64,000 nucleotides of DNA from Microthrixaceae bacterium (GCA_027493675.1 JAOSKI010000012.1:186001-250000); one strand, 5' to 3'. Positions 38,302 through 48,041 are shown, counted from the stretch's first letter. Program-made: numbers and translations. The notes: generated by a model from the letters alone, not told the origin.

Positions 38302-38496
38302 CGCCTTCCGGTTGAGGACCTGAGCGTCCGGGCCGGGTCGGCTGCCTTCCGGGCTGTCACCGTGGCTTCGTCTCGGTCTCGGTTCCTGCACCTGTGCACA
38401 TGCCTTCACCCATGTCACAGGCTTGTGGCAGGTGTGGGCCCCGCTTCCCCCTGAGCGCCGCTGTGTCGTGCAACGGCACGATCAGGGAGGTGCGCA

Positions 38497-38850
38497 ATGG
38501 GCCGTGGGAGGCGATTCGACCACCTGGCGCTGGGACGCCACGGAGAGGATCTGGTCGAGCGATGGTACGTGGATCAGGGGCATCAGGTGGTGGCCCGCAA
38601 CTGGAGGTGCCCATCCGGGGAGCTCGACCTGGTCGTGCGCCGTGGCTCGACGGTGGTCTTCTGCGAGGTGAAGACACGCTCGTCGACCCGCTACGGCTCG
38701 CCCTTCGAGGCAGTCGACCGGCGTCGTCAGGGTCGGCTGCGGGCCGCAGCCACCGAGTTCCTGAGGGCGCACGAACGGGGAGTGACTGCGTGCGCTTCGA
38801 CGTGGCCGCAGTCGTCGGGGAGTCGGTCGACGTGATCCGCGGCGTTCTGA
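38497..38850 (+). CDS. yraN: YraN family (UPF0102) nuclease-like protein, frameshifted
   Basis: About 118 codons. A GGGAGG site lies six bases before the ATG. GRHGEDLVERWYVDQGHQVV then ARNWRCPSGELDLVVRRGS and VVFCEVKTRSS match UPF0102, a PD-(D/E)xK-like fold (GELDLV, CEVKTR). A break near 38785 leads to CVRFDVAAVVGESVDVIRG. A second small error near the end would give the usual short tail and a stop at 38848-38850; as written the frame continues to 38960. It usually lies near comM and dprA, as here. Confidence 0.82.
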
Positions 38851-38949
38851 TTCGGGCTACGGTCCAGTCCCGCCAGCGGTTGGCCGACGTCGCAGGGTGG
38901 TCTGGCAACAGGAGCGACGGTGGCCTCGAACAGCCTGAGGAGGTCGACC

Positions 38950-39855
38950 ATGAAGCTTGAGTCCTTCGAGGACGTCGATGGAGTAGAGGTGTGGTACCGC
39001 TGTTGGGCGGCGGATGCAGAACCGCGCGGTGCTGTGGTCATCGCACATGGCGCCTCGGAGCACTCTGGCCGCTACGGGCGCTTCGCGGAGGCGCTCAACA
39101 TGGCGGGCCTCACGGTGTGCGCGATCGATCACAGGGGTCACGGCGTAACCGCGCAGTCCACCGGGGCGGGGATGCCCGGTCCACGCGGGATGGAGGGTGT
39201 GCTCGACGACCTCGCTCAGATGGTCGATATCGCTGCGGCCGAGGTGAACGCTCCGGTGATCCTGTTCGGTCATTCGATGGGGTCGTTGTTCGTGCAGGCG
39301 TTGGTCGAGCGTGGTGGGAAGCGGTTCGCCGGGTACGTGCTGTCGGGATGCATGGGACCCTTGGCGGAGGGAATGGGGGAGCTGGTCGATGCACTTGAGG
39401 CGGCGGCCGATGCGGGCATGGGTGATGAGCCCCTCGATGTGCTGGGTCCGTTCAACGAAGCGTTCGAACCCGCCCGCACGCCCTACGACTGGCTGAGTCG
39501 CGACGAGTCCGAGGTGGATGCCTCCATCGCCGATCCGCTGTGCGGGGACGACATGGCTCTGACCTACAGGTACGCGGCCGGGATGATGAACCTGATCCGC
39601 GACTCGATGTCAGCCGAGGGTGTGGCTCGTACACCCTCGCGGACCCCGGTCTTGTTGATCACGGGCTCGATGGATCCGGTGTCGAACATGGGCGCACAGG
39701 TACGTGTGTTGGAGGAGGGCCTGCGCGCAGCAGGCGCCGAGGTGAGCTCGATCTACTACCAAGATGCCCGTCATGAGGTCCTCAACGAGACCAACCGCGA
39801 CGGGGTGACAGCCGATGTGATCGAGTGGATCGACTCGGTCATCGGAAGCCCCTGA
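38950..39855 (+). CDS. Alpha/beta hydrolase, monoacylglycerol-lipase-like
   Basis: An intact 301-residue protein with GAGGAGG before the ATG at 38950. VVIAHGASEHSGRYGRFAEA and CAIDHRGHGVT are the Hydrolase_4 (serine aminopeptidase S33/MGL) motifs; LFGHSMGSLFV holds the nucleophile Ser. The acid is probably in LITGSMDPVSNMG and the catalytic His in YYQDARHEVLNETN. No signal peptide, so cytoplasmic. It probably cleaves lipid or ester substrates. Confidence 0.87.
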   Translation: MKLESFEDVDGVEVWYRCWAADAEPRGAVVIAHGASEHSGRYGRFAEALNMAGLTVCAIDHRGHGVTAQSTGAGMPGPRGMEGVLDDLAQMVDIAAAEVNAPVILFGHSMGSLFVQALVERGGKRFAGYVLSGCMGPLAEGMGELVDALEAAADAGMGDEPLDVLGPFNEAFEPARTPYDWLSRDESEVDASIADPLCGDDMALTYRYAAGMMNLIRDSMSAEGVARTPSRTPVLLITGSMDPVSNMGAQVRVLEEGLRAAGAEVSSIYYQDARHEVLNETNRDGVTADVIEWIDSVIGSP

Positions 39856-39875
39856 CGCGACCAGGTGGGCCCGGT

Positions 39876-40094
39876 TCACGGCCTGGGTGCCCTCCGCAGG
39901 CGGTTCGCCCAGCACCCACGGTGCCAGTGTCGCCGCAGATCCGGCGCGTCCCGTGGCACCGCGACGATGTGGCCCAAGCCCTCGGGGATGTCGCGGTTGC
40001 AGCCGGGACACAGGTAGGCCTTGGTCGCCTGGTAGGGCTGGACGCGCCTCACCTCGCAATCGGCCGTGGCGGTGTGGTCGAGGTAGCGGGGCAC
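39876..40094 (-). CDS. Small zinc-ribbon-like conserved protein
   Basis: Seventy-two residues from a GTG start. VRRVQPYQATKAYLCPGCNR then DIPEGLGHIVAVPRDAPDLR and HWHRGCW: one CxxC pair plus HxHxxC at the end, arranged as a single zinc site. Short proteins of this form are widespread in Actinobacteria with no known function. It lies nine bases after a predicted one-helix membrane peptide gene, possibly co-transcribed. Confidence 0.65.
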   Translation of the reverse strand: MPRYLDHTATADCEVRRVQPYQATKAYLCPGCNRDIPEGLGHIVAVPRDAPDLRRHWHRGCWANRLRRAPRP

Positions 40095-40102
40095 CTGGTG
40101 GC

Positions 40103-40213
40103 CTATCCGAGGGTCGCCCAGAGAACCAACGCGAGGATCACCGCAAGCGCTCCCATGACCACCGCGACGTCCATCGGTGATCGCTTGCGTCTGCGATGAG
40201 GATCGAGTCCCAC
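40103..40213 (-). CDS. Predicted single-helix small membrane protein
   Basis: From a GTG at 40213 the frame reads GLDPHRRRKRSPMDVAVVMG then ALAVILALVLWATLG: a basic head and one hydrophobic helix, 36 residues. An ATG at 40174 would give only the helix. The product would insert with the basic end inside. The call rests on hydrophobicity and its place just upstream of the zinc-ribbon gene; no family is recognised. Confidence 0.35.
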   Translation of the reverse strand: MGLDPHRRRKRSPMDVAVVMGALAVILALVLWATLG

Positions 40214-40243
40214 GACCACCAGTATCGCAACCGACCGGCCTTC

Positions 40244-40300
40244 ACCCGCCATCCGCCACCCGCCATCCGCCACCCCCGCCACCCCCGCCACCCCCTTCCC
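40244..40300. repeat. Low-complexity C-rich tract
   Basis: Imperfect short units of the type CCGCCATCCGCCACC, decaying to CCCCCGCCACC, run through this stretch. It lies in the divergent space between the small minus-strand genes and comM. Confidence 0.7.
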
Positions 40301-40304
40301 TCAG

Positions 40305-40357
40305 GCGAACTGAATGGTGTGGGCCCCCGGATAGGTGGTTGAGGCCATTCAGTTCGC
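40305..40357. repeat. Hairpin related to the 9445-9620 repeats
   Basis: GCGAACTGAATGG (40305-40317) pairs perfectly with CCATTCAGTTCGC (40345-40357) around 27 bases that start TGT and end TTGAGG. The stem length, loop length, loop ends and outer 8 bp match the first hairpin at 9445-9497. The three inner stem pairs differ in both arms in a compensating way. It lies in a divergent intergenic region, so it is not a simple terminator. Confidence 0.75.
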
Positions 40358-40546
40358 TGGGGTGAGGATGGATGTCACACGGGGTGCATAGGATGTACCC
40401 ACCGGTGGTTGCCGTCTGTTCGTAGCGGGATCACGCGGCTCGCAGCTCGGCTGCCTCGTCCGGCCAGGGCCGGCCAACCGGACTTGGCAATAGCGCCCGG
40501 TCCAGCCGACACCGCCCACGGCGGCGGGTCGGGGAGAGGAGCACGA

Positions 40547-42046
40547 ATGCTCGCCACCGTAGGTTCTGCAACCCTGCTCGGGGTGAGGGGTCATCCAGTG
40601 CGCGTCGAGGTGCACACGAGCGACGGACTGCCCGGCTACACCGTGGTCGGGTTGCCCGACACCTCGTGTCGTGAGTCCCGCGACAGGGTCCGTTCAGCGC
40701 TGCTGAGCAGCGGGTTCCACTGGCCCGACCGGCGTACGACTGTCAACTTGGCGCCGAGCGGCGTGCGAAAAGTGGGAGCGGGGCTCGACCTTGCCATAGC
40801 GGTCGCCTTGGTCGCGGCACAGGGTGATCTCCCCTTGGATGCCCTGGCCGGGCTGTCTTTCCTCGGCGAGCTGGGCCTGGACGGCTCGTTGCGCCCACTC
40901 GTGGGGATGGTGCCCCTGGCGGCTGCGTGTGGGGGTATCCCGGTTGTGCCCGCACCTGTTGTCGCCGAAGCCCGACTGTGCCGACCGGACGCCCTCCCGG
41001 GCAGGTCGCTCAGGGATGTGGTCGAGGTGCTCCGCGGGGAGTCCGGGTGGCCCTCGGGTGACACTCCGGAGTTGCGCGTGGCGCCGCGCTCCGCGGCGGA
41101 TCTGCAGGAGGTACGGGGTCAGGGGGTTGCCCGGATGGCACTCGAGGTGGCGGCAGCCGGGGCCATCACACCCTCATGACGGGCCCGCCCGGAGCGGGCA
41201 AGACCATGCTGGCGGAGCGACTTCCGGGCATCCTGCCCGATCTGACCGACGAGCAGGCCATGGAGGTGACCGCGATCCACTCCGCGGCCGGCCGCTTGGC
41301 TCAGGGCAGCGGGCTCATCCGTCAGCCACCCATGCGCAGTCCGCATCACACCGCGTCCATGGTCTCCCTGATCGGCGGAGGCAGTACGACGCTGCGACCG
41401 GGGGAGGTCAGCCTCGCTTCAGGGGGTGTGCTCTTCCTCGATGAACTGGGCGAATTCCCCGCGGCGCATCTGGACGCACTGCGACAGCCGTTGGAGTCAG
41501 GCGTCATACGCGTCTCGCGCGCAGCGATCTCGGTGGAGCTCCCCGCCAAGGTGCTGCTGGTTGCAGCGACCAACCCGTGCCCGTGTGGTCAGCTGGGCTT
41601 CGGTGAGTGCACCTGCTCGGAGGCCCAGCTGGCGCGCTACCGCCGGCGTCTCAGCGGGCCCCTCGTGGATCGCTTCGACCTGCGCCTGGGTGTGGGACCT
41701 CCCGATGCCGCCGCGGTGTTCGATGCCCCGAGGGTGAGAGCAGCGCGGATGTCGCCGCCAGGGTCGCCGCGGCGCGGGCCATGGCCGGAGCACGCGGTGT
41801 CGGCTGCAACCGGGAGCTGAGGGGGCGCGAGCTGCGTGACGCGGCGCCGCTCGAACCCGCTGCCGAGGCATTGGTGCGCAATCACCTCGAACGTGGCCTG
41901 TTGACCATGGCGGCGCCGAGCGTTCGCGAGCAGTCGCGCTCACACTCGCGGATCTGAGGGGGGAGCCCCCACCCTTGGGCAGGCACCTGATCGAAGGAGC
42001 GCTGATGTTGCGTGGGGGCGACCGGTCCAACCTGGTCACGACATGA
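40547..42046 (+). CDS. comM: ComM/YifB family Mg-chelatase-like AAA+ ATPase, frameshifted
   Basis: About 500 codons, breaks near 41165, 41730, 41915 and 41975. The N-terminal Lon-like domain reads [20 protein letters not shown] then [18 protein letters not shown] and [12 protein letters not shown]. The AAA+ part has Walker [44 protein letters not shown] (Walker B) and ATNPCPCGQ. The end reads [17 protein letters not shown]. ComM helps branch migration during natural transformation in other bacteria. AGGAG precedes the ATG. Its stop overlaps the dprA start (ATGA). Confidence 0.88.
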
Positions 42047-43310
42047 CGACCGCAGGCTCACGGGAGGGTCATCTGGCCGCGATAGCGGCGCTGGACGGGA
42101 TGGGTCCGGCCAGGCTCCGGGCACTGCTCGCGGCAGCACCGGCCGAGGAGATCTGGGCGATGCTCGCCGCGGGTACCGCACAGCGCCTTGCGTCGCGACC
42201 GCTGCGCGGCGCTACCGCCGCTGTGGACGTCGCGGACCAGAGCCAACCGGCGCGCCCTGTGCTGGCACCCGAGCTGATCGGACGTTGGGAGCGGCAGGTG
42301 AGGTCGACGACGCACGTCCCTCAGCGATGGCGCAGCGCCTGGGTGCACTCGGGCTCGAGGTGCTCACCGGCGACCGGATACCCGAGGTGCTGGTGGCGGA
42401 TCGCGATCCTCCGGGTGTGCTGTTCACGAGCGGCTCGTGCATCGAGGCCGGCCGGGCGCGCGTGGCGGTCGTCGGAACACGCAGGGCTTCCGACTACGGC
42501 CTGCGTATGGCTCGATCACTCGGCCGGGACCTGGCCGCCGCCGGGGTCCAGGTGGTCTCCGGCCTCGCTCTGGGGATAGACGCAGCGGCCCATGCGGGGG
42601 CACTCGACGTCGCCACGGTGCGGACTCCGGTGGTGGCTGTCATCGGAGCCGGTCACCATCGCCCTTGTCCATCGCGGAACCGTGGACTCGCCCGGGCCGT
42701 TGCAGGGGCCGGGGCAATCCTGAGCGAAGTCCCACCGGGGATTCCGTCGGCTCCCTGGCGATATCCGGTGCGCAACCGGCTGATCGCCGGACTCGCCGAT
42801 GTGGTGGTGGTCGTCGAGTCGGCATCGAGCGGTGGCTCGATGTCGACCGTTGCCGAGGCGCTGGAGCGTGACCGGATCGTGATGGCGGTGCCCGGATCGG
42901 TGGGCCGCCGCACGGCAGAGGGATGTCACGACCTGTTGCGCGAGGGCGCTGAGATCTGCACAGGTTCCGTCGACGTCCTCGCGGCGCTCGGTCTTCTCGG
43001 GTTCTCGTTGGAGTCGGACCGACCCTGCGGTGGCGACGACCCCGGTGCGGTCGCAGCCCCAGAGGCTGGCGCGGGCGAAGACTCCTCGACTGGCTCAGGT
43101 CCCCGCACCGGCTGTGCTCACGGTGTGGGTGCTCCGTCGCTTCCGGGCACTGCGAGGGTGTTGGAGTTGCTGGCCGACAGCCCGCTCAGCATGGACGCGT
43201 TGTTGTCGGCGAGCGGGCTCGGGTTGGCGGAACTGTCGTCGGTGCTCGTCTCCTTGGAGGCAGGATCGTGGATCGTCACCGATGTGGGTTGCGTTCGCCG
43301 CGTGCGGTGA
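42043..43310 (+). CDS. dprA: DNA-processing protein DprA, frameshifted
   Basis: About 422 codons, one break near 42295. The helical N-terminus (LAAIAALDGMGPARLRALL) precedes the Rossmann-like core: VAVVGTRRASDYG, VSGLALGIDAAAHAGAL, YPVRNRLIAGLADVVVVVES and MAVPGSVGRRTAEG. A C-terminal winged helix ends the protein (LLADSPLSMDALLSASGLGL). DprA loads RecA on incoming single-stranded DNA. Neighbours comM, xerC and the sigma factor are the normal Actinobacterial set. Confidence 0.92.
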
Positions 43311-43560
43311 GCACCCCGAGCGCGCCGTGGAACGCCCCCGGGCGGGCCGGGTGCCTCTGCATCCAACACACGAGCGGTGTCGTGGGGGATCATGAGAGGG
43401 AGCGGGTGCGCCGACGGGTCCATGTCACGAACCGGACATGCACACAAAAGAGTGGTTGTGCACGCGCTTGCAGTAGTTGATATCGTGCCATGTACTCCGG
43501 TTCGGGCATCTCGACGGCCCGGCTCGGCCGGGGACAACGCTCAGGGACCGCGACAGGATC

Positions 43561-43614
43561 GAGCACCGGGCGTGTTCGTGGAGCAAGGAGCACCGGGGGT
43601 GTTCGTGGAGCAAG
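43561..43614 (+). repeat. 27-bp tandem duplication spanning the xerC start region
   Basis: Two copies of a 27-base unit (GAGCACCGGG(C/G)GTGTTCG plus TGGAGCAAG) start at 43561 and 43588 with one difference. Each copy contains a GTG in the xerC frame (43572 and 43599). The second has an AAGGAG formed at the unit junction. Confidence 0.85.
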
Positions 43615-44525
43615 CCACATCGTGGAGGATCGAGGTCTTCGGGGACTCCCTCGAGTTGGCCCCCAAGACGATCGAGGCCTATACCCGCGATGTGCGGCAG
43701 TTCGCGCAGTGGGCGGAGCGTGGGGCGGCCACCGGCCCGAACGATGTGGATCTTTCGATGCTGCGTCGCTACCTCGCGTACCTCCACACCGTGGGCCGTG
43801 CCCCTCGGACCATGTCTCGTGTCGCAGCATCACTTCGCAGGTACTTCGCCTGGGCGGAATCGAACGCCCTGGTGGATGCGGATCCCACCCTCGCCCTGCG
43901 GGCTCCCGCCGGTGGCTCGCGCCTTCCCAGGGTCCTCGGGTCCGACGAGTTGCACCAGATCCTCGATGAGCCGGCCCATGATCCCCACGGCACCGAGTCT
44001 CCGCCGGAGCTGGCGCTGCGCGACCGCACGGTCATGGAGGTGCTCTACGGCTCGGGGCTACGGGTCTCGGAGCTGTGTGGCCTCCGCATCGGCGACGTCG
44101 AGCTCCGACGCTCCCGTCTGACGGTCTGGGGCAAGGGTTCCAAGCAGCGAGTGGTGCCGTTGTCGGCACCCTCGGTGAAGTTGTTGGAGGCCTGGCTTGG
44201 CTGGGGTCGTACCCGACACATCGAGTCTGTGGTCGATTCATGCGAGAGTTGGACAGACGACGGGTGGATGTTCCACAACCAGCGTGGAAGCAGCCTGACC
44301 CCACGTGATGTGCGGCGGATCCTCGACAGGCGCTCACCTGTACCCACGCATCCCCACGCACTACGTCACAGCTTCGCCACTCATCTTCTGGATGGCGGTG
44401 CCGATCTACGCGTGGTGCAGGAACTTCTGGGGCATTCGGACCTGTCGACGACACAGATATACACACATGTGAGCCGGGAGCGCCTGCAGTCGGTGTACGC
44501 GGCCACACACCCAAGGGCGAACTGA
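43599..44525 (+). CDS. xerC: Tyrosine recombinase XerC
   Basis: An intact 308-residue recombinase that resolves chromosome dimers. N-terminal SAM-like domain: [20 protein letters not shown]. Catalytic domain: [17 protein letters not shown] (Arg), [20 protein letters not shown] (HxLRH), [17 protein letters not shown] (His and Tyr nucleophile). The start at 43599 has AAGGAG seven bases upstream; an in-frame GTG 27 bases earlier is a duplicated copy and could add nine residues. The stop overlaps the sigma factor ATG (TGATG). The 43311-43560 space has no gene; TTGTGC and TGATAT with 16 bases between, near 43457-43484, may be a promoter. Confidence 0.9.
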   Translation: MFVEQATSWRIEVFGDSLELAPKTIEAYTRDVRQFAQWAERGAATGPNDVDLSMLRRYLAYLHTVGRAPRTMSRVAASLRRYFAWAESNALVDADPTLALRAPAGGSRLPRVLGSDELHQILDEPAHDPHGTESPPELALRDRTVMEVLYGSGLRVSELCGLRIGDVELRRSRLTVWGKGSKQRVVPLSAPSVKLLEAWLGWGRTRHIESVVDSCESWTDDGWMFHNQRGSSLTPRDVRRILDRRSPVPTHPHALRHSFATHLLDGGADLRVVQELLGHSDLSTTQIYTHVSRERLQSVYAATHPRAN

Positions 44526-45344
44526 TGCAGGCAACCACTCGCGACACGCTCCAGGCGAGCTCGACCACACCGGCGGTCGAGCTCGCCGCTCTCTGGCAGG
44601 ACTACAAAGCCAACAAGGCCGACAAGGCCCGCGAGGCACTGATCGTGCACTTCTCGCCGTTGGTCAAGTACGTGGCCGGCCGTGTGGCTGTGGGGCTTCC
44701 CCCAACGTGGAGCACGCCGACCTTGTCAGCTACGGGATGTTCGGCCTCATCGACGCGATCGACAAGTTCGAGCCCGAACGTGGGTACAAGTTCGAGACCT
44801 ATGCGATCAGTCGCATCAAGGGAGCGATTCTCGACGAGTTGCGTTCGATCGACTGGGTTCCCCGCTCGGTGCGTTCCAAGTTGCGCCAGATCGAGAAGGC
44901 CATAGCGAAGCTTGAGGCCGTGCATCACCGTCCGGCGACCGATCCCGAGCTGGCAGCAGAACTCGAATGGAGCGCGGAGCAGCTCCAGACTGCGCTCAAC
45001 CAGATCTCTCAGGTCGGACTGGCCGCCTTGGACGAGATCCTCGCCGTGCCGGGGGAGAGGGGCGAGTCGATCACCCTGGGTGACACGATCGCCGACACCT
45101 CGGCTCACGGTCCGATGGGAGCGTTCGAGATCGCCGAGACCCGTCAGCTCCTCGGTCAGGCCATCAACGCGCTGCCAGAACGCGAGAAGCTCGTGCTAAC
45201 GCTCTACTACTACGAGAGCATGACGCTGCAGGAGGTAGGTCAGGTGTTGGGTGTGACCGAGTCGCGGTGTGTCAGATCCACACCAAGGCGGTCCTGCACC
45301 TGCGGAGCCGACTTCAGGCCGCAGAGCGGATCCCGCCGGCCTGA
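44525..45344 (+). CDS. FliA/WhiG-type RNA polymerase sigma factor, frameshifted
   Basis: About 273 codons, breaks near 44697 and 45272. Region 1.2/2: [61 protein letters not shown]. Region 3 helices follow. Region 4: [20 protein letters not shown] then [20 protein letters not shown] after repairing one base. This is the sigma-28 class: WhiG controls aerial development in Streptomyces and lies in this same neighbourhood, while FliA controls motility in others. Which role applies cannot be told here. Confidence 0.87.
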
Positions 45345-45479
45345 GAGCGACAGCTCGGCGCGACGGCTCTGGCGAGGGCCGCGCGACCCGCTGCGCAGGT
45401 GCCTCGGATGACGATCGTCGCTGTACGCTGCCGACTGCTTCCCCGTGATGAACCCGCAAGCCGGGACGGGGAGGCCGAC

Positions 45480-46024
45480 GTGAGCAGGTTGCCAGGACGG
45501 AGCAGCCCGTGCGTGGCGAGAGCCGTGTTCGCCGCCGCGGCACTGCTTGTCCCCGTGGCCATCCCCGGGAGTGCTGTCGCTGCGGGTGTCCCGCGCGGTG
45601 CTGCCGCTGCGGAGCCGCTCGATGAGCCGAATCCGGCCTGGGTGCTTCCGGTGCAACGCTCCGTGGTGGACCACTTCAGGCCGCCGGCCACGCGATGGGG
45701 CGCCGGCAACCGTGGGTGGGAGTTCGCCACAGTCGATGGTGACCCGGTGGTGGCGGTGGGTGGCGGCATCGTCGCCTTTTCCGGATGGGTCGGTGGCAGG
45801 GGAGTCGTCACCCTCGACCACGGGGAGGCCTCCTTTCGAGCGTCACGGGCATGGCCGTGGTGTCGGTGCTGAGGGGCCAGGTCGTCGCAGGGGGTGAGCC
45901 CATCGGTCGTGCCCGGCAAGGCCTGCACCTCGGATTCCGTCAGGACGGCGAGTACATCGATCCAGCGATTCTGTACAGCATCGTCCGTCACGCGGTGCTG
46001 GTTCCCGTCCCCGAGGACGCGTAG
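45480..46024 (+). CDS. M23-family peptidase-like exported protein with degenerate metal site, frameshifted
   Basis: About 181 codons, one break near 45830. The GTG at 45480 has GGGGAGG five bases upstream and gives a signal peptide (VARAVFAAAALLVPVAIPGS). LPVQRSVVDHFRPPATRWGA, GNRGWEFATVDGDPVVAVGG, VTGMAVVSVLRGQVVAGGEP and GLHLGFRQDGEYIDP follow LytM/M23 order. The first zinc His of GHRGxD is Asn and the Asp is Glu (GNRGWE), while the final HLG is kept, so the domain is probably not a zinc peptidase. It may bind peptidoglycan or activate an amidase. Confidence 0.75.
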
Positions 46025-46075
46025 GCACCTGTCGCAGCGACGACGGCGGAATGCCTTGGGGATGGCCCCTGGTAC

Positions 46076-46081
46076 TACACT
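46076..46081 (+). promoter_or_regulatory. Possible -10 element (TACACT) before rpsB
   Basis: TACACT has the same sequence as the rpmF -10 box. A clear -35 at 17 bases is lacking. Transcription from here would give rpsB a leader of about 108 bases; ribosomal protein leaders are often regulatory, but no defined structure is recognised. Confidence 0.3.
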
Positions 46082-46195
46082 CCTGCGTCGGCCCGATCCG
46101 GGGTCGATGACCATGAACCGCCCGTTCGCACCTTTCGGTCGCCGCCCGTCGGCGCAGCAGGACGGGTTTGCCGGAACCGAAGGGAAGGAGCAGGC

Positions 46196-47172
46196 GTGGC
46201 AGCAGTCGTCACCATGAAGCAGTTGTTGGAGGCCGGAGTGCATTTCGGTCACCAGACCCGTCGCTGGAACCCGAAGATGAAGCGATTCATCCACGGCGAC
46301 CGCGGTGGCATCTACCTGATCGACCTCAACCAGACCCTTGAGGGAATCGAATCCGCCTACACCTACGTACGTGACCTGGTGGCCGGTGGGGAACCGTGCT
46401 GTTCATCGGCACGAAGAAGCAGGCTCAGGATTCGATCCAGGGATTCGCCGAGAAGTGCGGGATGCCATACATCAACCAGCGATGGTTGGGAGGCATGCTC
46501 ACCAACTTCGAGACGATGTCCAAGCGGGTTTCGAAGATGAAGAACCTGCAGCTGATGCGGGCGTCGGGTGAGTTCGACCTCATGCCCAAGAAGGAAGCGC
46601 TGCTGCACGCCCGCGAGCTCGCGAAGCTCGAACGCAATCTCGGTGGCATCCGCAACCTGGAGCGCCTGCCCGACGCGGTGTTCATCCTCGATACGAAGAA
46701 GGAGGACATCGCGGTCACGGAGGCGAACAAGCTCGGCATCTCGGTGGTGGCAGTGGTCGACACCAACTGCGATCCGGACCTCATCGACTACGTGATACCG
46801 GGCAACGACGACGCGATTCGCGCCGGCGACCTCATGTGCCGTGTGATCTCGGATGCCGTCATCGAAGGCAAGCTGATGCGTTCGAAGATGCATCCGGAGG
46901 CGGCCGAGGCCCGTCCGCGCACCATCGAGGAGGAGGCGGCCCACGAGCAGCGCCAGGCCGAAGCCCGCGCTCAGGCCGCAGCAGCAGCAGCCGAGCGTGA
47001 GGCGCGTGTTGCCGCAGCGAAGGCAACCGCGTCGCAGGCACCTCCGGCGGAAGCCCCTGACACCACTACGCCTGAGTCTGCGTCCCCGAGCGGGTCGACA
47101 CCCGAGAGCCCTCACGTGCAGGATGCTCAGGGTGAGGGTGACCACCCAGGCGACGGCGGGGAGTCAGACTGA
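46196..47172 (+). CDS. rpsB: 30S ribosomal protein S2, frameshifted, long C-terminal tail
   Basis: About 325 codons. [20 protein letters not shown] and [17 protein letters not shown] open the protein; the break near 46390 is one G short in a G run ([15 protein letters not shown] when repaired). [20 protein letters not shown] and [20 protein letters not shown] complete S2. The last 90 residues are an Ala/Glu/Pro-rich tail ([20 protein letters not shown]) not found in E. coli S2. AAGGAG lies before the GTG. The stop overlaps tsf (TGATG). Confidence 0.94.
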
Positions 47173-47963
47173 TGCCGGAGTTCACAGCCAAGGACGTCAA
47201 GTCGCTTCGGGATGCAACCGGTGCCGGGATGATGGACGCGAAGAAGGCCCTCACCGAGGCCGACGGCGACCGTGACAGGGCTGCTCAGATCCTTAGGGAG
47301 AAAGGCCTCTCCAAGGTGGCCACACTCGAGGATCGGGAGAACACCCAGGGATCTGTGGCGGTGGCCCGTGAGGGGAGCACCGTCGCCCTCGTGGAGCTCA
47401 AGAGCGAGACGGACTTCTCGGCGAAGGCGGCGGACTTCGTTGAGCTCACCCAGAGGCTGGCCAATGCGGTCCTGGCCGACGGTGAAGATGCGGTCGATGC
47501 GCTGCAGGGCGCGATCGACGACATCAAGATCGCCAAGAAGGAGAACATCGAACTGGGCGTCGTTGCCCGCTTCGATGCAGCAGCCGGCAACGGCGTGGAT
47601 GCGTACACGCACATGCAGGATGGTCGCGGGACGAACGGCGTGATCATCGAGATCGCGGGGGCCGACGACGAGACGACCCACGAGATCGCGCTGCACTGCG
47701 CCTTCGCGAAGCCCGACGCTCTCACCCGCGAGGAGATCGATCCTGCCCTGGTAGAGCGGGCACGCGAGGGTTTCGAGGCCCTCACGATCAAGGAGGGCAA
47801 GCCGGAGCAGGCGATCCCCAAGATCGTCGATGGCCGCCTCAACTCCTGGTATGCAGAGCGCGTACTGCCGGAGCAGGGCCTCTTCGGTGACAAGCAGACC
47901 GTCCAGGAGCGCCTCGGCGAGGCGACGATCGTCAGGTTCGTCCAGGCGTACATCGGAGGCTGA
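47172..47963 (+). CDS. tsf: Elongation factor Ts
   Basis: An intact 263-residue guanine exchange factor for EF-Tu. VKSLRDATGAGMMDAKKALT is the N-terminal UBA-like motif, and ALVELKSETDFSAKAADF is the TDFV-type EF-Tu contact, with Ser and Ala where most have Val and Arg. The coiled-coil and C-terminal parts (EKGLSKVATLED, YAERVLPEQGLFGDKQTVQE) are normal. It follows rpsB with overlapping codons, the usual pair. Confidence 0.96.
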   Translation: MPEFTAKDVKSLRDATGAGMMDAKKALTEADGDRDRAAQILREKGLSKVATLEDRENTQGSVAVAREGSTVALVELKSETDFSAKAADFVELTQRLANAVLADGEDAVDALQGAIDDIKIAKKENIELGVVARFDAAAGNGVDAYTHMQDGRGTNGVIIEIAGADDETTHEIALHCAFAKPDALTREEIDPALVERAREGFEALTIKEGKPEQAIPKIVDGRLNSWYAERVLPEQGLFGDKQTVQERLGEATIVRFVQAYIGG

Positions 47964-48041
47964 TCCCGATGATGGTCGGCATCGCTCCGACCGTGGCATC
48001 CACCGATCGCCGAATCGCACGAGCAGACCCTGGGAGTGGAG

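Noticed and set aside
38394..38496. A possible Cys-containing peptide (ACGRCG... SC) before yraN
   Set aside because: No ribosome site, no family pattern, and it reads into yraN in the wrong frame.
46196..47172. Programmed ribosomal frameshifting in rpsB and other broken genes
   Set aside because: Breaks lie at unrelated places in dozens of genes, often in G or C runs, in both directions, without conserved slippery sites or stimulatory structures.
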